Assembly (NCBI RefSeq): GCF_019249655.2
Contig: NZ_CP137557.1
Span: 2,637,001 to 2,701,000, forward strand
Length of the DNA stretch: 64,000 bases
From: Segatella copri
GTDB taxonomy: Bacteria; Bacteroidota; Bacteroidia; Bacteroidales; Bacteroidaceae
Reading direction: 5' to 3'
Each line of letters starts with the position of its first letter. Position 1 is the stretch's first letter. A model generated the notes under the pieces. The model saw only the letters and a program-made list of their open reading frames with translations, was not told the origin of the DNA and made no database searches. Position numbers and translations under genes: made by a program. Shown piece after piece: positions 32,864 to 40,847 of the stretch.

Positions 32864-34659
32864 AAATAAGGCATATTTTAGCACTCCTTTTCTTTATGTT
32901 TTGCACGACCATATTTGCACAGGGGCGTGATTATATAAATGAAATGGAGCAGAACGACTTGCAAATCAGACAGAAGCCTAACACTGAAGGGCTTCTGTCT
33001 GATTATTTGCATTCAGCAAACATTAAGGAAGATACAATTTTTGCAATTCTTTATAGTCCTGCTGAATGTTTTAGATGTGAAGCTGCAATTCCTGCATTTT
33101 ATGATAAACTGAAACTCAATAATCCGAACAACAAGTTATTACTAATAACTGCATATGGGGATTCTAAAACAGCAAGTTGGTATAATTCTAAAAACAACTA
33201 TAAGGCTGATTATTACATTTATGATACGAAATCAGTTTATAGCAACATCTTCAGTTTCAACTCTGAAGGAATGTACGGATTGTATATACTCAAATTAGTT
33301 CCAAAAGAAGGCGTGTTCGTCACAGGTGGACAATATACGGTCTTAGGGGCAGAGTTTGTGAAGCAGTTGGTACTTTGTAAAAAGAGAATTGCTCCTCACA
33401 TGTATGAATTGGATAAGAAAGACTCATATAAAGAGGTGGCAGACCAGATTGCGATGATAAATGTTCCTATGCCAAAATGGAAACAAACGGACATCGAGGT
33501 CAACACGAAAGATGGAGTAGAAATATCATCAATATATGATATTCCCAAAATAGAGAATGGACACCTTTTTTTTAACGACATGCTGAACAATGGTATAATG
33601 CTGTTTAATAAAGAAAATGGTTTGTTTAAATTCAAGCGACTCTTCCAAGCAGACGAAGCGGAGAAAAAGAAATTTGTTTCCGTGCCAGATAAGGATTTCA
33701 GAAACTTAGTAAAACAAGGACAAGTCTTTTACATAGCATTGTCTGCAAATATGTTGGACTCTTCTCATATCGGAATTTCCTATTCCCTGCCAAAGATTCT
33801 TCGAAAAAAAGTAGGCAACGAATGGAACTTTTGCTTTTACAATGCCCCTGCTGTCTTGATACGAGACATCAACAATTATACGTCAGGCAAGATGATTTCA
33901 CCAGATTTCGATTTGGAACATTCCAAGTATTTCTATCTTCACTTTGTGTTCGACTTGTTCAATAACAAATTATGGACAGGAAGCGAAAAGTTGACATGGC
34001 CTATGGATGGATTTGAGAAAGAGGATATTGTAGGACAGAAAGATTTAGACCCTTTTAATGGCAGCTTTTATAAGACCTTCAATCCAATAATAGCTTCTTT
34101 TCGTATCAATGACGGAAAGTGTGATGGACATTACGGCAAATTAGAGCGTATTCAAGAAAATAGCAGAACAGGCTATTATTATCTTAATAATGTATTCGCA
34201 CATGAAGGAAAATCTTTCTTGTATGGAAATGGTTACACAGGAAAACTGTATGTGACAGATAGCCTTCATCTTGACAAATATAAGGTTTACATGGTGTTTG
34301 ACACAGATACAGTTCCTATGATTGCACCAGACTCCACAAAATTTTATACGCATGAATATGGAAATCTGTATAGTTCTTACTTCACAAAGTGCATCACAAC
34401 AGTAAAGATGGACAAGAGGAACATCTATTGTCTTGTAAAGCATGGCATGCCAAGGACAGACAACTTCCAAAAAGACAGATATTCCTTTGTCATCGTAAAT
34501 AGGAAAAACGGAAAGACTAAGGAATATCCACTTCCGTCTGTCGCTCCTGCTGAATACAAATGTTTGGGGTATGGAATAAATGCACAGGATAAGCATTTCA
34601 ACCCATTCATGTTTATCAAGAAAGATGGTAAGTACATCATTAGAATGTTGGACATTTAA
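32860..34659 (+). CDS. Exported thioredoxin-like CXXC protein with propeller-like domain
   Basis: 599 residues. The signal peptide is MKIRHILALLFFMFCTTIFAQ. An N-terminal thioredoxin-like part has IFAILYSPAECFRCEAAIPA (CxxC at about residue 70). A ~430-residue beta-rich C-terminal region follows, with repeated YF-x-H/D and W-x-FCFYN strands that suggest a six-bladed propeller as in BF3164-like proteins. Probably periplasmic or outer-membrane-facing. Likely works with the small exported protein translated just before it. Function unknown. Confidence 0.6.
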   Translation: MKIRHILALLFFMFCTTIFAQGRDYINEMEQNDLQIRQKPNTEGLLSDYLHSANIKEDTIFAILYSPAECFRCEAAIPAFYDKLKLNNPNNKLLLITAYGDSKTASWYNSKNNYKADYYIYDTKSVYSNIFSFNSEGMYGLYILKLVPKEGVFVTGGQYTVLGAEFVKQLVLCKKRIAPHMYELDKKDSYKEVADQIAMINVPMPKWKQTDIEVNTKDGVEISSIYDIPKIENGHLFFNDMLNNGIMLFNKENGLFKFKRLFQADEAEKKKFVSVPDKDFRNLVKQGQVFYIALSANMLDSSHIGISYSLPKILRKKVGNEWNFCFYNAPAVLIRDINNYTSGKMISPDFDLEHSKYFYLHFVFDLFNNKLWTGSEKLTWPMDGFEKEDIVGQKDLDPFNGSFYKTFNPIIASFRINDGKCDGHYGKLERIQENSRTGYYYLNNVFAHEGKSFLYGNGYTGKLYVTDSLHLDKYKVYMVFDTDTVPMIAPDSTKFYTHEYGNLYSSYFTKCITTVKMDKRNIYCLVKHGMPRTDNFQKDRYSFVIVNRKNGKTKEYPLPSVAPAEYKCLGYGINAQDKHFNPFMFIKKDGKYIIRMLDI

Positions 34660-34697
34660 GCTCCATTATAATGTGGACAATACAAATTTTATCAATA

Positions 34698-34740
34698 AAA
34701 CCGTATCTTGCCCCAACCAGGTATTGATGCGGCTTTTTTC
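34698..34740 (+). terminator. Terminator of the exported-protein pair
   Basis: CCGTATC pairs with GATGCGG (one G-U) and is followed by CTTTTTTC. Confidence 0.55.
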
Positions 34741-34897
34741 ATTCTGTTTACAGGATTATGACATATAATCGTACCATTATAAATAGCATGTCGAATGCCA
34801 AGCATACAGATAGGATCTACTTATCAATGAAAATAGCATAATATAATTCATGAACAATTGAGAGATTGTAGCAGAATGTCAATGAATTTTTAGCCTC

Positions 34898-34938
34898 AAA
34901 AAATGAGGGTACGTCATGGAGTTATGACACACCCTCAT
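34898..34938 (-). terminator. Terminator of the protease operon
   Basis: On the minus strand ATGAGGGT...ACCCTCAT with inner GTCATAAC/ATGAC pairing, then TTTTTTGAGG. It lies 12 bases beyond the stop of the 168-residue gene. Confidence 0.75.
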
Positions 34939-34949
34939 AATTATAATTT

Positions 34950-35456
34950 TTAGTCGTATTTCACGATTATCACCCCATCATGTTTACTCCATACTGCATT
35001 AAAAGGCGTTGCAAAATCGCAATCAATTTTCCCCATAAATTCATTGTTGCTATACACATCTAATCTGATTCTGTTCTTTCGATTTTCTGAATAAGTAAAG
35101 CTAATTTCTGAATTTCTAATTTTTTCTATGCAAAGACTGTATCTTATAGTCTTAGCGCTCTTTGGATTGATTTTTATAAATTTATTCTTTGCTTTTGTCA
35201 AATATGTCCATCTATTGTTTATATATGTAAGTAAACCATAAACCTTGCCAATACTAATCTGCTTTTTACCATAATTTTCAATTGTAATTGTTACAAATGA
35301 AGGTTTTTTATCATGGACAATTGCACTGATTTTTAAAGAATCATTCAAGTATGTTTTACTTTCATTTTTAATATTATATTCTTCTTTTGAGGAAACAGAA
35401 GTAGTCCCCAATATTAGTAAAATGAAGACGAAACAACCCAATGTCAATCTATTCAT
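34950..35456 (-). CDS. Small exported beta-rich protein downstream of a serine protease
   Basis: 168 residues. Signal peptide MNRLTLGCFVFILLILGTTS. The mature part alternates charged and hydrophobic residues in beta pattern (SFVTITIENYGKKQISIGKV; KTIRYSLCIEKIRNSEISFT), like an immunoglobulin-like fold. No family is recognised. The start is 3 bases after the stop of a secreted trypsin-like protease gene, so both are made from one mRNA. An inhibitor, chaperone or substrate role for the protease is possible but untested. Confidence 0.6.
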   Translation of the reverse strand: MNRLTLGCFVFILLILGTTSVSSKEEYNIKNESKTYLNDSLKISAIVHDKKPSFVTITIENYGKKQISIGKVYGLLTYINNRWTYLTKAKNKFIKINPKSAKTIRYSLCIEKIRNSEISFTYSENRKNRIRLDVYSNNEFMGKIDCDFATPFNAVWSKHDGVIIVKYD

Positions 35457-35459
35457 AAT

Positions 35460-36659
35460 TTAATATCTTGTTAAGCCGAAGGTCTGATTTATTAAATAAG
35501 CCTTAATACACGCTCCATAAGTGATACCATTGTATGTGATACTCCCTAAATTAATCCCAACAGTATATCTCGTATTTGTCGCTTTTGTCAAGGCATAAAC
35601 AATACCACCGCTATCACCACTATTTGAAGTATATTTTGCCAATATAACATCCTTGTAAATAGTTTTTTGTGCTGAGTTAGGAACGTCATAGCTTGCATTA
35701 AATATAGTTCCTGAACTTCTTTTAGAGACCATTCCAACCATATTTATCCAAGAGCCTTTTGGAGGTTGAGCCAAAGCTATAGAAAGTGTATCTTTTTGCA
35801 AATCTTTCATGAATTTGATTTTATTAGTTGGAGCATGTTTTTTTGATGTTATTGAACAAAATGCAGCGTCAACATAATACTCTTCCTTTGAATATAAACA
35901 CTTGCCAATTTCTACGTTGGCTGAATCTTTTAAAATATCATTAACTTTTATAAAGTGACCTGCTGTGACAATGCCTATATTGCCATTTTTATCTTTAGCT
36001 CTATACCCTATAGATGCATTGTGTGTTTTGCCATCACGAATTGTCTTGATTTCACCAGCACAATCAATTCCGTCATTAAGAATGATTTTTCCGCAATTTA
36101 CAAATTTGATTTTATTGCTATCGCAGATTTTTTTCTTGAATTCTTGGATTGTAGATGAATTTTTATGAAGCAACCCCACTTCTACTATATTTTCTTTTTC
36201 AGATATGCCATATATTGTCACATTTTGATATAGAAAGTTATTGCCTTCAAGTGCTTTTTGCCGAATATCCTCAACCACTTGCTGCAACTCTTTATAAGAG
36301 TATTGGCAACTTTCATAAATAGTTGAACGAGATAATGCTGCTCTAGTTTTTAGAACAGATACACCTTCTCCCTTTTTTACTAAGACTACAAGATTTCCAT
36401 CATCATTTATATAGCATCCACCATAATAAGCAGGGATTTCAGCTGTGGACATACTTCTTGTTGGCGAACTATTTAATGATTTCATAAGTTCAAGATAATC
36501 TGCATAAGCATTCTCTTGAAGAGAGACCTCCTGTCCGTTTTGAACTTGTTGCGCTTCAACAGAAGCGTTCTTGTCTTGCTCTAAATCATTGTTGCAAGAA
36601 TAGAATGTCAATAATCCTACTAAGCAAGCTAACATTTTTAAATACACTTTTGCTTTCAT
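35460..36659 (-). CDS. Lipoprotein trypsin-like serine protease
   Basis: 399 residues. The N-terminus MKAKVYLKMLACLVGLLTFY ends in SCNND, a lipobox with Cys22, so it is likely anchored in the envelope. A pro-region of ~200 residues is followed by a chymotrypsin-fold catalytic domain: VTAGHF (His235), YYVDAAFC (Asp264) and TSNSGDSGGIVY (Ser350). The His-Asp-Ser order and the short domain resemble streptogrisin/alpha-lytic proteases, in which the pro-region assists folding. Upstream gene of a two-gene operon. Target unknown. Confidence 0.75.
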   Translation of the reverse strand: MKAKVYLKMLACLVGLLTFYSCNNDLEQDKNASVEAQQVQNGQEVSLQENAYADYLELMKSLNSSPTRSMSTAEIPAYYGGCYINDDGNLVVLVKKGEGVSVLKTRAALSRSTIYESCQYSYKELQQVVEDIRQKALEGNNFLYQNVTIYGISEKENIVEVGLLHKNSSTIQEFKKKICDSNKIKFVNCGKIILNDGIDCAGEIKTIRDGKTHNASIGYRAKDKNGNIGIVTAGHFIKVNDILKDSANVEIGKCLYSKEEYYVDAAFCSITSKKHAPTNKIKFMKDLQKDTLSIALAQPPKGSWINMVGMVSKRSSGTIFNASYDVPNSAQKTIYKDVILAKYTSNSGDSGGIVYALTKATNTRYTVGINLGSITYNGITYGACIKAYLINQTFGLTRY

Positions 36660-36956
36660 AATTAAAACGTTTTAAGTTGGAACTTATTTATACAGTAAAT
36701 ATCTTAAAATATTACTTAATACTCAAGTTACATATTAATTTCATGTAAGCTACTAGCAAAGTTAGTATTTTATTTTTGGAATCTATTATTTTGATAGAAG
36801 AAAAATCACTATCGAACAACTTTTTAACAATTAAACATGTTTTAGTTACATATGGAGAAGCATAATCTTGCGAGATTTTCACCAAAAGCTCTACCTTGAC
36901 TAACTTTTCTCAAAAAGTTTTAATTTTGATATTTTCTTTATTATAAATCATGGAAA
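36660..36956. promoter_or_regulatory. Intergenic region upstream of the protease
   Basis: Contains a minus-strand TAACTTTG -7 box (36757-36764) about 100 bases upstream of the protease start, without a clear -33 box. Otherwise AT-rich with no gene. Confidence 0.4.
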
Positions 36957-37120
36957 ATTTAGAAAAATATCGTATCTTTGCCCCCGAATTGAGGTGTTCT
37001 TTGCATATTGCAAAATACAGAAACGAGCAGAAGTCCGCTCGTTTCCATATTGTTACCTATATAATATAGGCAAACGCCCAACTTCTTGATTTTCAATCAA
37101 AGTCCAATTTAGAGCGAGTT
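36957..37120. repeat. Right 164-bp island-flanking inverted repeat
   Basis: Reverse complement of 14865-15028. The outward -7 box TATCTTTG is at 36973-36980, and the sequence diverges sharply from the left copy right after GAGCGAGTT (37120). Confidence 0.85.
36981..37120 (+). ncRNA. Candidate structured RNA, right copy (reads rightward)
   Basis: Four perfect stem-loops in 101 bases: TTTGCA-TAT-TGCAAA (37000-37014), GAAACGAGC/GCTCGTTTC with an 8-base loop (37020-37045), CCTATA-TAA-TATAGG (37056-37070) and TTGATT-TTC-AATCAA (37086-37100). Three of the four loops are 3 bases long. They lie just downstream of the TATCTTTG box and upstream of the HU-like gene. No T tract follows the last stem, so they are not a simple terminator. 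Confidence 0.45.
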
Positions 37121-37183
37121 AGGATTTTTAACGAAATTCGGAATCAGAGGCTGCAGAAAATCGGCCCTTATCGCCACCCGAAA

Positions 37184-37215
37184 TTTGGCGGTATCAGAAA
37201 AAAGCCGTACCTTTG
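37184..37215 (+). promoter_or_regulatory. Promoter of the HU-like gene
   Basis: TTTG (37184-37187), 20 bases, TACCTTTG (37208-37215). The start codon is 80 bases downstream. Confidence 0.7.
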
Positions 37216-37295
37216 CAACGTCATTCAGAAGAAAGGCTGCTGATGACAACGAGAATATGAACACTAAGTATTAATCATTAATCACTAGAAAGCTT

Positions 37296-37922
37296 ATGGG
37301 ACAAGGAAACATTAAGTATCGCAAAGTAAAGCGCACCCCTCAGACGGGTGAGAACGCTGGTAAGGAACTCTGGTATGCCACCGTGGTTACCGACAGAGAG
37401 ATGAACTTCGAGGAGTTCGTGGATCACATTTCATCCCACAACTCGCCTTACAGCCGCGGCACCGTGCACGGCGTGATGATGGATATGCTCGACTGCCTGA
37501 AGGAGCTTATCCTCGACGGCAAGAGCGTGCGTCTGGGCGACCTGGGCCTCTTCTCCATCGGCATGAGTTCGCGTGGTGAGGTGAGCAGAGACAAGGTTAC
37601 TTCGGCTAGCGTGGAGGGCATCCATCTGTTGGTGAAAAATACCAAGAACTGGAGTAACAGCGAGCTGAAGAAGCTCTGCAAGATTACTGCCTACGACGCC
37701 CGTGGCGGCGAAGAGACCGATGGAGGCGGAACCTCAGGTGGTGGAACCAACGGAGGCGGAACCAACGGCGGTGGCAACACCAGCCAGGGTGGCGGCGGAA
37801 CCTCTGGCGGAACGGGCAGTGAAGGCTCGGGCGGCAACACCAGCCAAGGTGGCGGAACCGACCAGGGTTCAACTGGCGGTGGCGACAAGGGCGACGGCGA
37901 TTCTGCTGACGTAACCATCTAG
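37296..37922 (+). CDS. HU-like DNA-binding protein with glycine-rich tail
   Basis: 208 residues. The first ~125 (KYRKVKRTPQTGENAGKELW through KNTKNWSNSELKKLCKITAY) form the HU-related (TIGR01201-type) domain. LGLFSIGMSSRGEVSRDKVT is the conserved beta-arm region. Residues ~140-205 are Gly/Thr/Ser repeats (GGGTSGGGTNGGGTNGGGNT). This protein type precedes a smalltalk ORF and a DUF3987 gene in Bacteroidales modules. Here the DUF3987 gene is on the other side of the island. Presumably binds DNA; role in the module unknown. Confidence 0.85.
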   Translation: MGQGNIKYRKVKRTPQTGENAGKELWYATVVTDREMNFEEFVDHISSHNSPYSRGTVHGVMMDMLDCLKELILDGKSVRLGDLGLFSIGMSSRGEVSRDKVTSASVEGIHLLVKNTKNWSNSELKKLCKITAYDARGGEETDGGGTSGGGTNGGGTNGGGNTSQGGGGTSGGTGSEGSGGNTSQGGGTDQGSTGGGDKGDGDSADVTI

Positions 37923-37926
37923 AGCA

Positions 37927-37950
37927 AGCCCCTTCGGGGGCTACTCTTTC
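37927..37950 (+). terminator. Terminator after the HU-like gene
   Basis: AGCCCC-TTCG-GGGGCT with a UUCG-type tetraloop. The following ACTCTTTC tail is weak. Confidence 0.6.
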
Positions 37951-37983
37951 ATCCTATCACATCTCGAAAAAAAATTAACCACC

Positions 37984-38041
37984 AATCATTAATCACTAAT
38001 CATCAATCATTAATCACTAATCATCAATCATTAATCACTAA
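37984..38041. repeat. 21-bp tandem repeat (2.8 copies)
   Basis: AATCATTAATCACTAATCAT plus C, repeated in tandem directly upstream of the smalltalk ORF. The same TTAATCATTAATCACTA stretch lies just before the HU-like start (about 37272-37288). Confidence 0.8.
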
Positions 38042-38052
38042 AACGACTGCCT

Positions 38053-38148
38053 ATGAAGAAGGAAAACTGGAAGACATTAATTCAGATTTTAATCTCGATT
38101 CTTACTGCCGTAGCCACTTCGCTCGGCGTTACGAGCTGCATGAGTTAA
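38053..38148 (+). CDS. Smalltalk protein (31 aa)
   Basis: MKKENWKTLIQILISILTAV continuing ATSLGVTSCMS: a charged start (KKxxWK) and one membrane helix, as in the smalltalk micropeptide family of Bacteroidales, normally found right behind an HU-like gene. Function unknown. A near-exact 18-base direct repeat (GAGCTGCATGAGTTAAAC / GAGCTGCAAGAGTTAAAC) spans its stop codon (38133-38172). Confidence 0.8.
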   Translation: MKKENWKTLIQILISILTAVATSLGVTSCMS

Positions 38149-38172
38149 ACGATTGAGCTGCAAGAGTTAAAC

Positions 38173-38218
38173 AAAAAGCGATGCCTGCAAATTCATGCAA
38201 GCATCGCTTTTATTTTTA
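38173..38218 (+). terminator. Terminator after smalltalk
   Basis: AAAAGCGATGC ... GCATCGCTTTT, then TATTTTT. Confidence 0.8.
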
Positions 38219-38290
38219 TAATCTCTTTCCGGAAAGTCTCTTTCAGAAAATTCTCCTTCCGGAAAATCTTCCGGAAGGAAAGGATATCTT

Positions 38291-39565
38291 TTATCCGAAA
38301 TTATCGTACATGATACTCTCAGGATCAACTCCCAGAGAATCCAGATAATCTGTAACAGTCTTGATCAGCATTGGAGGTCCGCAGAGATAGTACTCGCAAT
38401 CCTCTGGTGCCTCGTGATCCTTCAAGTAGGTGTCACGGATGCAGTTAACTGCAAAACCCTCGTAGTACTTCACGCCCTGAGCATCTGCCACTGGGTCCTT
38501 GCGGTCCAATGAAAGATGGAAGTGGAAGTTAGGGAATTCCTTCTCAAGCTCCCAGAAGTCCTCAAGGAAGAAGGCCTCACCCAATGCACGCGCTCCGTAG
38601 AAGAAGTGAAGCTCACGATCTGTAGTGTGCAAAGTCTTGGTCATGTGCATGATCTGAGCACGCAATGGAGCCATACCGGCACCACCACCAATCCAGATCA
38701 TCTCCTTGCCCGAGGTGAAGTTAGGATGGAAGTCGCCGTAAGGACCACTCATCATTACCTTGTCGCCTGGCTTCAATGAGAAGATGTAAGAAGAAGCGAT
38801 ACCTGTTGGTACGTTCTGGAAACCTACCTGCGGACGTGGCAAGAATGGAGTTGTGGCGATACGTACGGTCAGGGTGATGATGTCACCCTCGTCAGGATAG
38901 TTGGCCATAGAGTAAGCACGAACGGTAGGCTCTGGATTGTGAGCCTTGAGAGAGAAGATGTTGAACTTCTTCCATGCTCCGATGTACTCCTCGCCAATGA
39001 GATCCTTGTCGAAGTCCTTGTCGTAATCGATGCAGTCGTATGCAGGAATCTTGATCTGAGCGTAAGAACCAGGAACGAAGTCCATGTGTTCGCCTGGAGG
39101 CAGAGCCACCTTGAACTCCTTGATAAATGATGAAACGTTCTTGTTGGAGATAACCTCGCACTCCCACTCTTTCACGCCCATCACACTCTCAGGCACCTTG
39201 ATCTTCAAGTCGCCCTTCACCTTGCACTGGCATCCCAGACGCCAGTGGTCCTTAATCTGCTTGCGGGTGAAGTGAGGCTTCTCGGAATCGAGAATCTCGC
39301 CGCCGCCCTCGAGCACCTGAACCTTACACTGGCCACAGCTTGCCTTACCGCCGCAGGCAGAAGGCAGGAAGATGCCGTTCTCATTCAGCGTAGTCATCAA
39401 ACTGCTGCCCTGAGGCACGTTGATGGTCTTGTCGCCATTGATTTCGATATTTACATTTCCGCTAGGGCTCAGATACTTCTTAGCCACGAGCAGGATGATA
39501 ACCAGCAGGAGAATCACCACGAGGAAAACTCCGATACTAGCCAATATAAATGATGTATTACCCAT
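38291..39565 (-). CDS. nqrF: Na+-translocating NADH:quinone reductase subunit F
   Basis: 424 residues, full length. One N-terminal membrane helix, then a 2Fe-2S ferredoxin domain (PSACGGKASCGQCKVQVLEG; fourth Cys in RLGCQCKV). An FAD-binding domain has VRAYSMANYPDE and an NADH domain has IGGGAGMAPLRAQI and CEYYLCGPPMLIKTV. It is the NADH entry point of the sodium pump: electrons pass from NADH to FAD to 2Fe-2S and on to NqrC and NqrB. Last gene of the leftward nqrABCDEF operon. Confidence 0.97.
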   Translation of the reverse strand: MGNTSFILASIGVFLVVILLLVIILLVAKKYLSPSGNVNIEINGDKTINVPQGSSLMTTLNENGIFLPSACGGKASCGQCKVQVLEGGGEILDSEKPHFTRKQIKDHWRLGCQCKVKGDLKIKVPESVMGVKEWECEVISNKNVSSFIKEFKVALPPGEHMDFVPGSYAQIKIPAYDCIDYDKDFDKDLIGEEYIGAWKKFNIFSLKAHNPEPTVRAYSMANYPDEGDIITLTVRIATTPFLPRPQVGFQNVPTGIASSYIFSLKPGDKVMMSGPYGDFHPNFTSGKEMIWIGGGAGMAPLRAQIMHMTKTLHTTDRELHFFYGARALGEAFFLEDFWELEKEFPNFHFHLSLDRKDPVADAQGVKYYEGFAVNCIRDTYLKDHEAPEDCEYYLCGPPMLIKTVTDYLDSLGVDPESIMYDNFG

Positions 39566-39583
39566 ATCTATAGTCCTCCTATT

Positions 39584-40207
39584 TTAGATTTTCAAGCCTG
39601 AGAAGCAAAGCATAGCCATTGCCATGAGGCCTACTGTGATAAATGTGATGCCGAGTCCCTGCAATGGCTTTGGCACGTCGCAATACTGCATCTTCTCGCG
39701 GATGGCTCCCATCAGAACGATGGCGAGTGTCCAACCCAGTCCGGAACCTACGGCATAAACGATGCTATCCCATACTGAGGTGATGGCCTGAGTATTGGTA
39801 GGCTCCATCAGGATGCGCTGCTGCATGAAGAGCGATGCACCCATGATGGCACAGTTTACGGCAATCAATGGCAGGAAGATACCCAGCGCTGCATAGAGCG
39901 ATGGTGAGAACTTCTCTACAATCATCTCTACCAGCTGCACGATACCGGCGATGACGGCGATGAAGAGGATGAAGCTCAGGTAAGTGAGGTCAACACCCAG
40001 AATGCCGTCGGCGCTGAGCACCTTGGTCTGCAACAGGTAATCTACAGGCACGGTGATGAGCAACACGAAGGTTACTGCCAAGCCCAAGCCCAAAGAGGTC
40101 TTCACGTTCTTGGATACTGCCAAGTATGAGCACATACCCAGGAAGTAGGCGAAGATCATGTTATCGACGAAAATCGAACGGAAAAACAAACTTATTGCGT
40201 GCTCCAT
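39584..40207 (-). CDS. nqrE: Na+-NQR subunit E
   Basis: 207 residues from MEHAISLFFRSIFVDNMIFA. An upstream in-frame ATG at 40237 lies inside nqrD and is less likely. Six membrane helices. MCSYLAVSKNVKTSLGLGLA is the conserved Cys-containing half-helix region shared with NqrD, which holds the intramembrane Fe centre. Starts 1 base after the nqrD stop. Confidence 0.95.
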   Translation of the reverse strand: MEHAISLFFRSIFVDNMIFAYFLGMCSYLAVSKNVKTSLGLGLAVTFVLLITVPVDYLLQTKVLSADGILGVDLTYLSFILFIAVIAGIVQLVEMIVEKFSPSLYAALGIFLPLIAVNCAIMGASLFMQQRILMEPTNTQAITSVWDSIVYAVGSGLGWTLAIVLMGAIREKMQYCDVPKPLQGLGITFITVGLMAMAMLCFSGLKI

Positions 40208-40208
40208 C

Positions 40209-40835
40209 TTACTTCTCCTCCTTATAAATATAGGCACGATGTACCCAGATTACACATCCAACGAGAATCAATGCCATGGCTGGCATGGTCATCATACCGT
40301 TGTTAACATATCCAAAGTCGTAAGCTCCCTCTGGAATCAGCTGGAAACCGAGCAAAGAGCCGCGGCCCAGGAACTCACGAACAGCACCCACAATCACGAG
40401 GATGAGGGCGTAACCCAAACCATTACCTACACCATCGAGGAATGAAGGCCAAGGCTTGTTCATCATGGCAAACGCCTCCAAGCGACCCATCAGGATACAG
40501 TTGGTGATGATCAGACCCACATACACTGAGAGCTGCACGCTCACGTCGTAGGCGAAAGCCTTCAGCACCTGGCTCACGATGGTAACCAGGGCAGCCACTA
40601 CCACCAGCTGGACGATGATACGGATGCGCTGAGGGATGGTGTTGCGGATGATGGAAATAATCACGTTAGAGAATGCCGTGATGATAGTAACGGCAAGTCC
40701 CATCACAATGGCTGGCTTCAACTGGGAAGTAACAGCCAGGGCACTACAGATACCAAGCACCTGAACGAGGACAGGGTTGTCGCCGTTCAGTGGCTTGATG
40801 AATGCCTCCTTATTTTGTTTACTAAATAATGCCAT
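40209..40835 (-). CDS. nqrD: Na+-NQR subunit D
   Basis: 208 residues with six membrane helices. NPVLVQVLGICSALAVTSQL and LIITNCILMGRLEAFAMMNK carry the paired Cys positions that ligate Fe with NqrE. Shares fold and pseudo-symmetry with NqrE. Located between nqrC and nqrE. Confidence 0.95.
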   Translation of the reverse strand: MALFSKQNKEAFIKPLNGDNPVLVQVLGICSALAVTSQLKPAIVMGLAVTIITAFSNVIISIIRNTIPQRIRIIVQLVVVAALVTIVSQVLKAFAYDVSVQLSVYVGLIITNCILMGRLEAFAMMNKPWPSFLDGVGNGLGYALILVIVGAVREFLGRGSLLGFQLIPEGAYDFGYVNNGMMTMPAMALILVGCVIWVHRAYIYKEEK

Positions 40836-40847
40836 AATATCGCTTAA

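Noticed and set aside
37984..38041. CRISPR-like array
   Set aside because: Units are 21 bp in direct tandem without spacers; no cas genes anywhere in the window.
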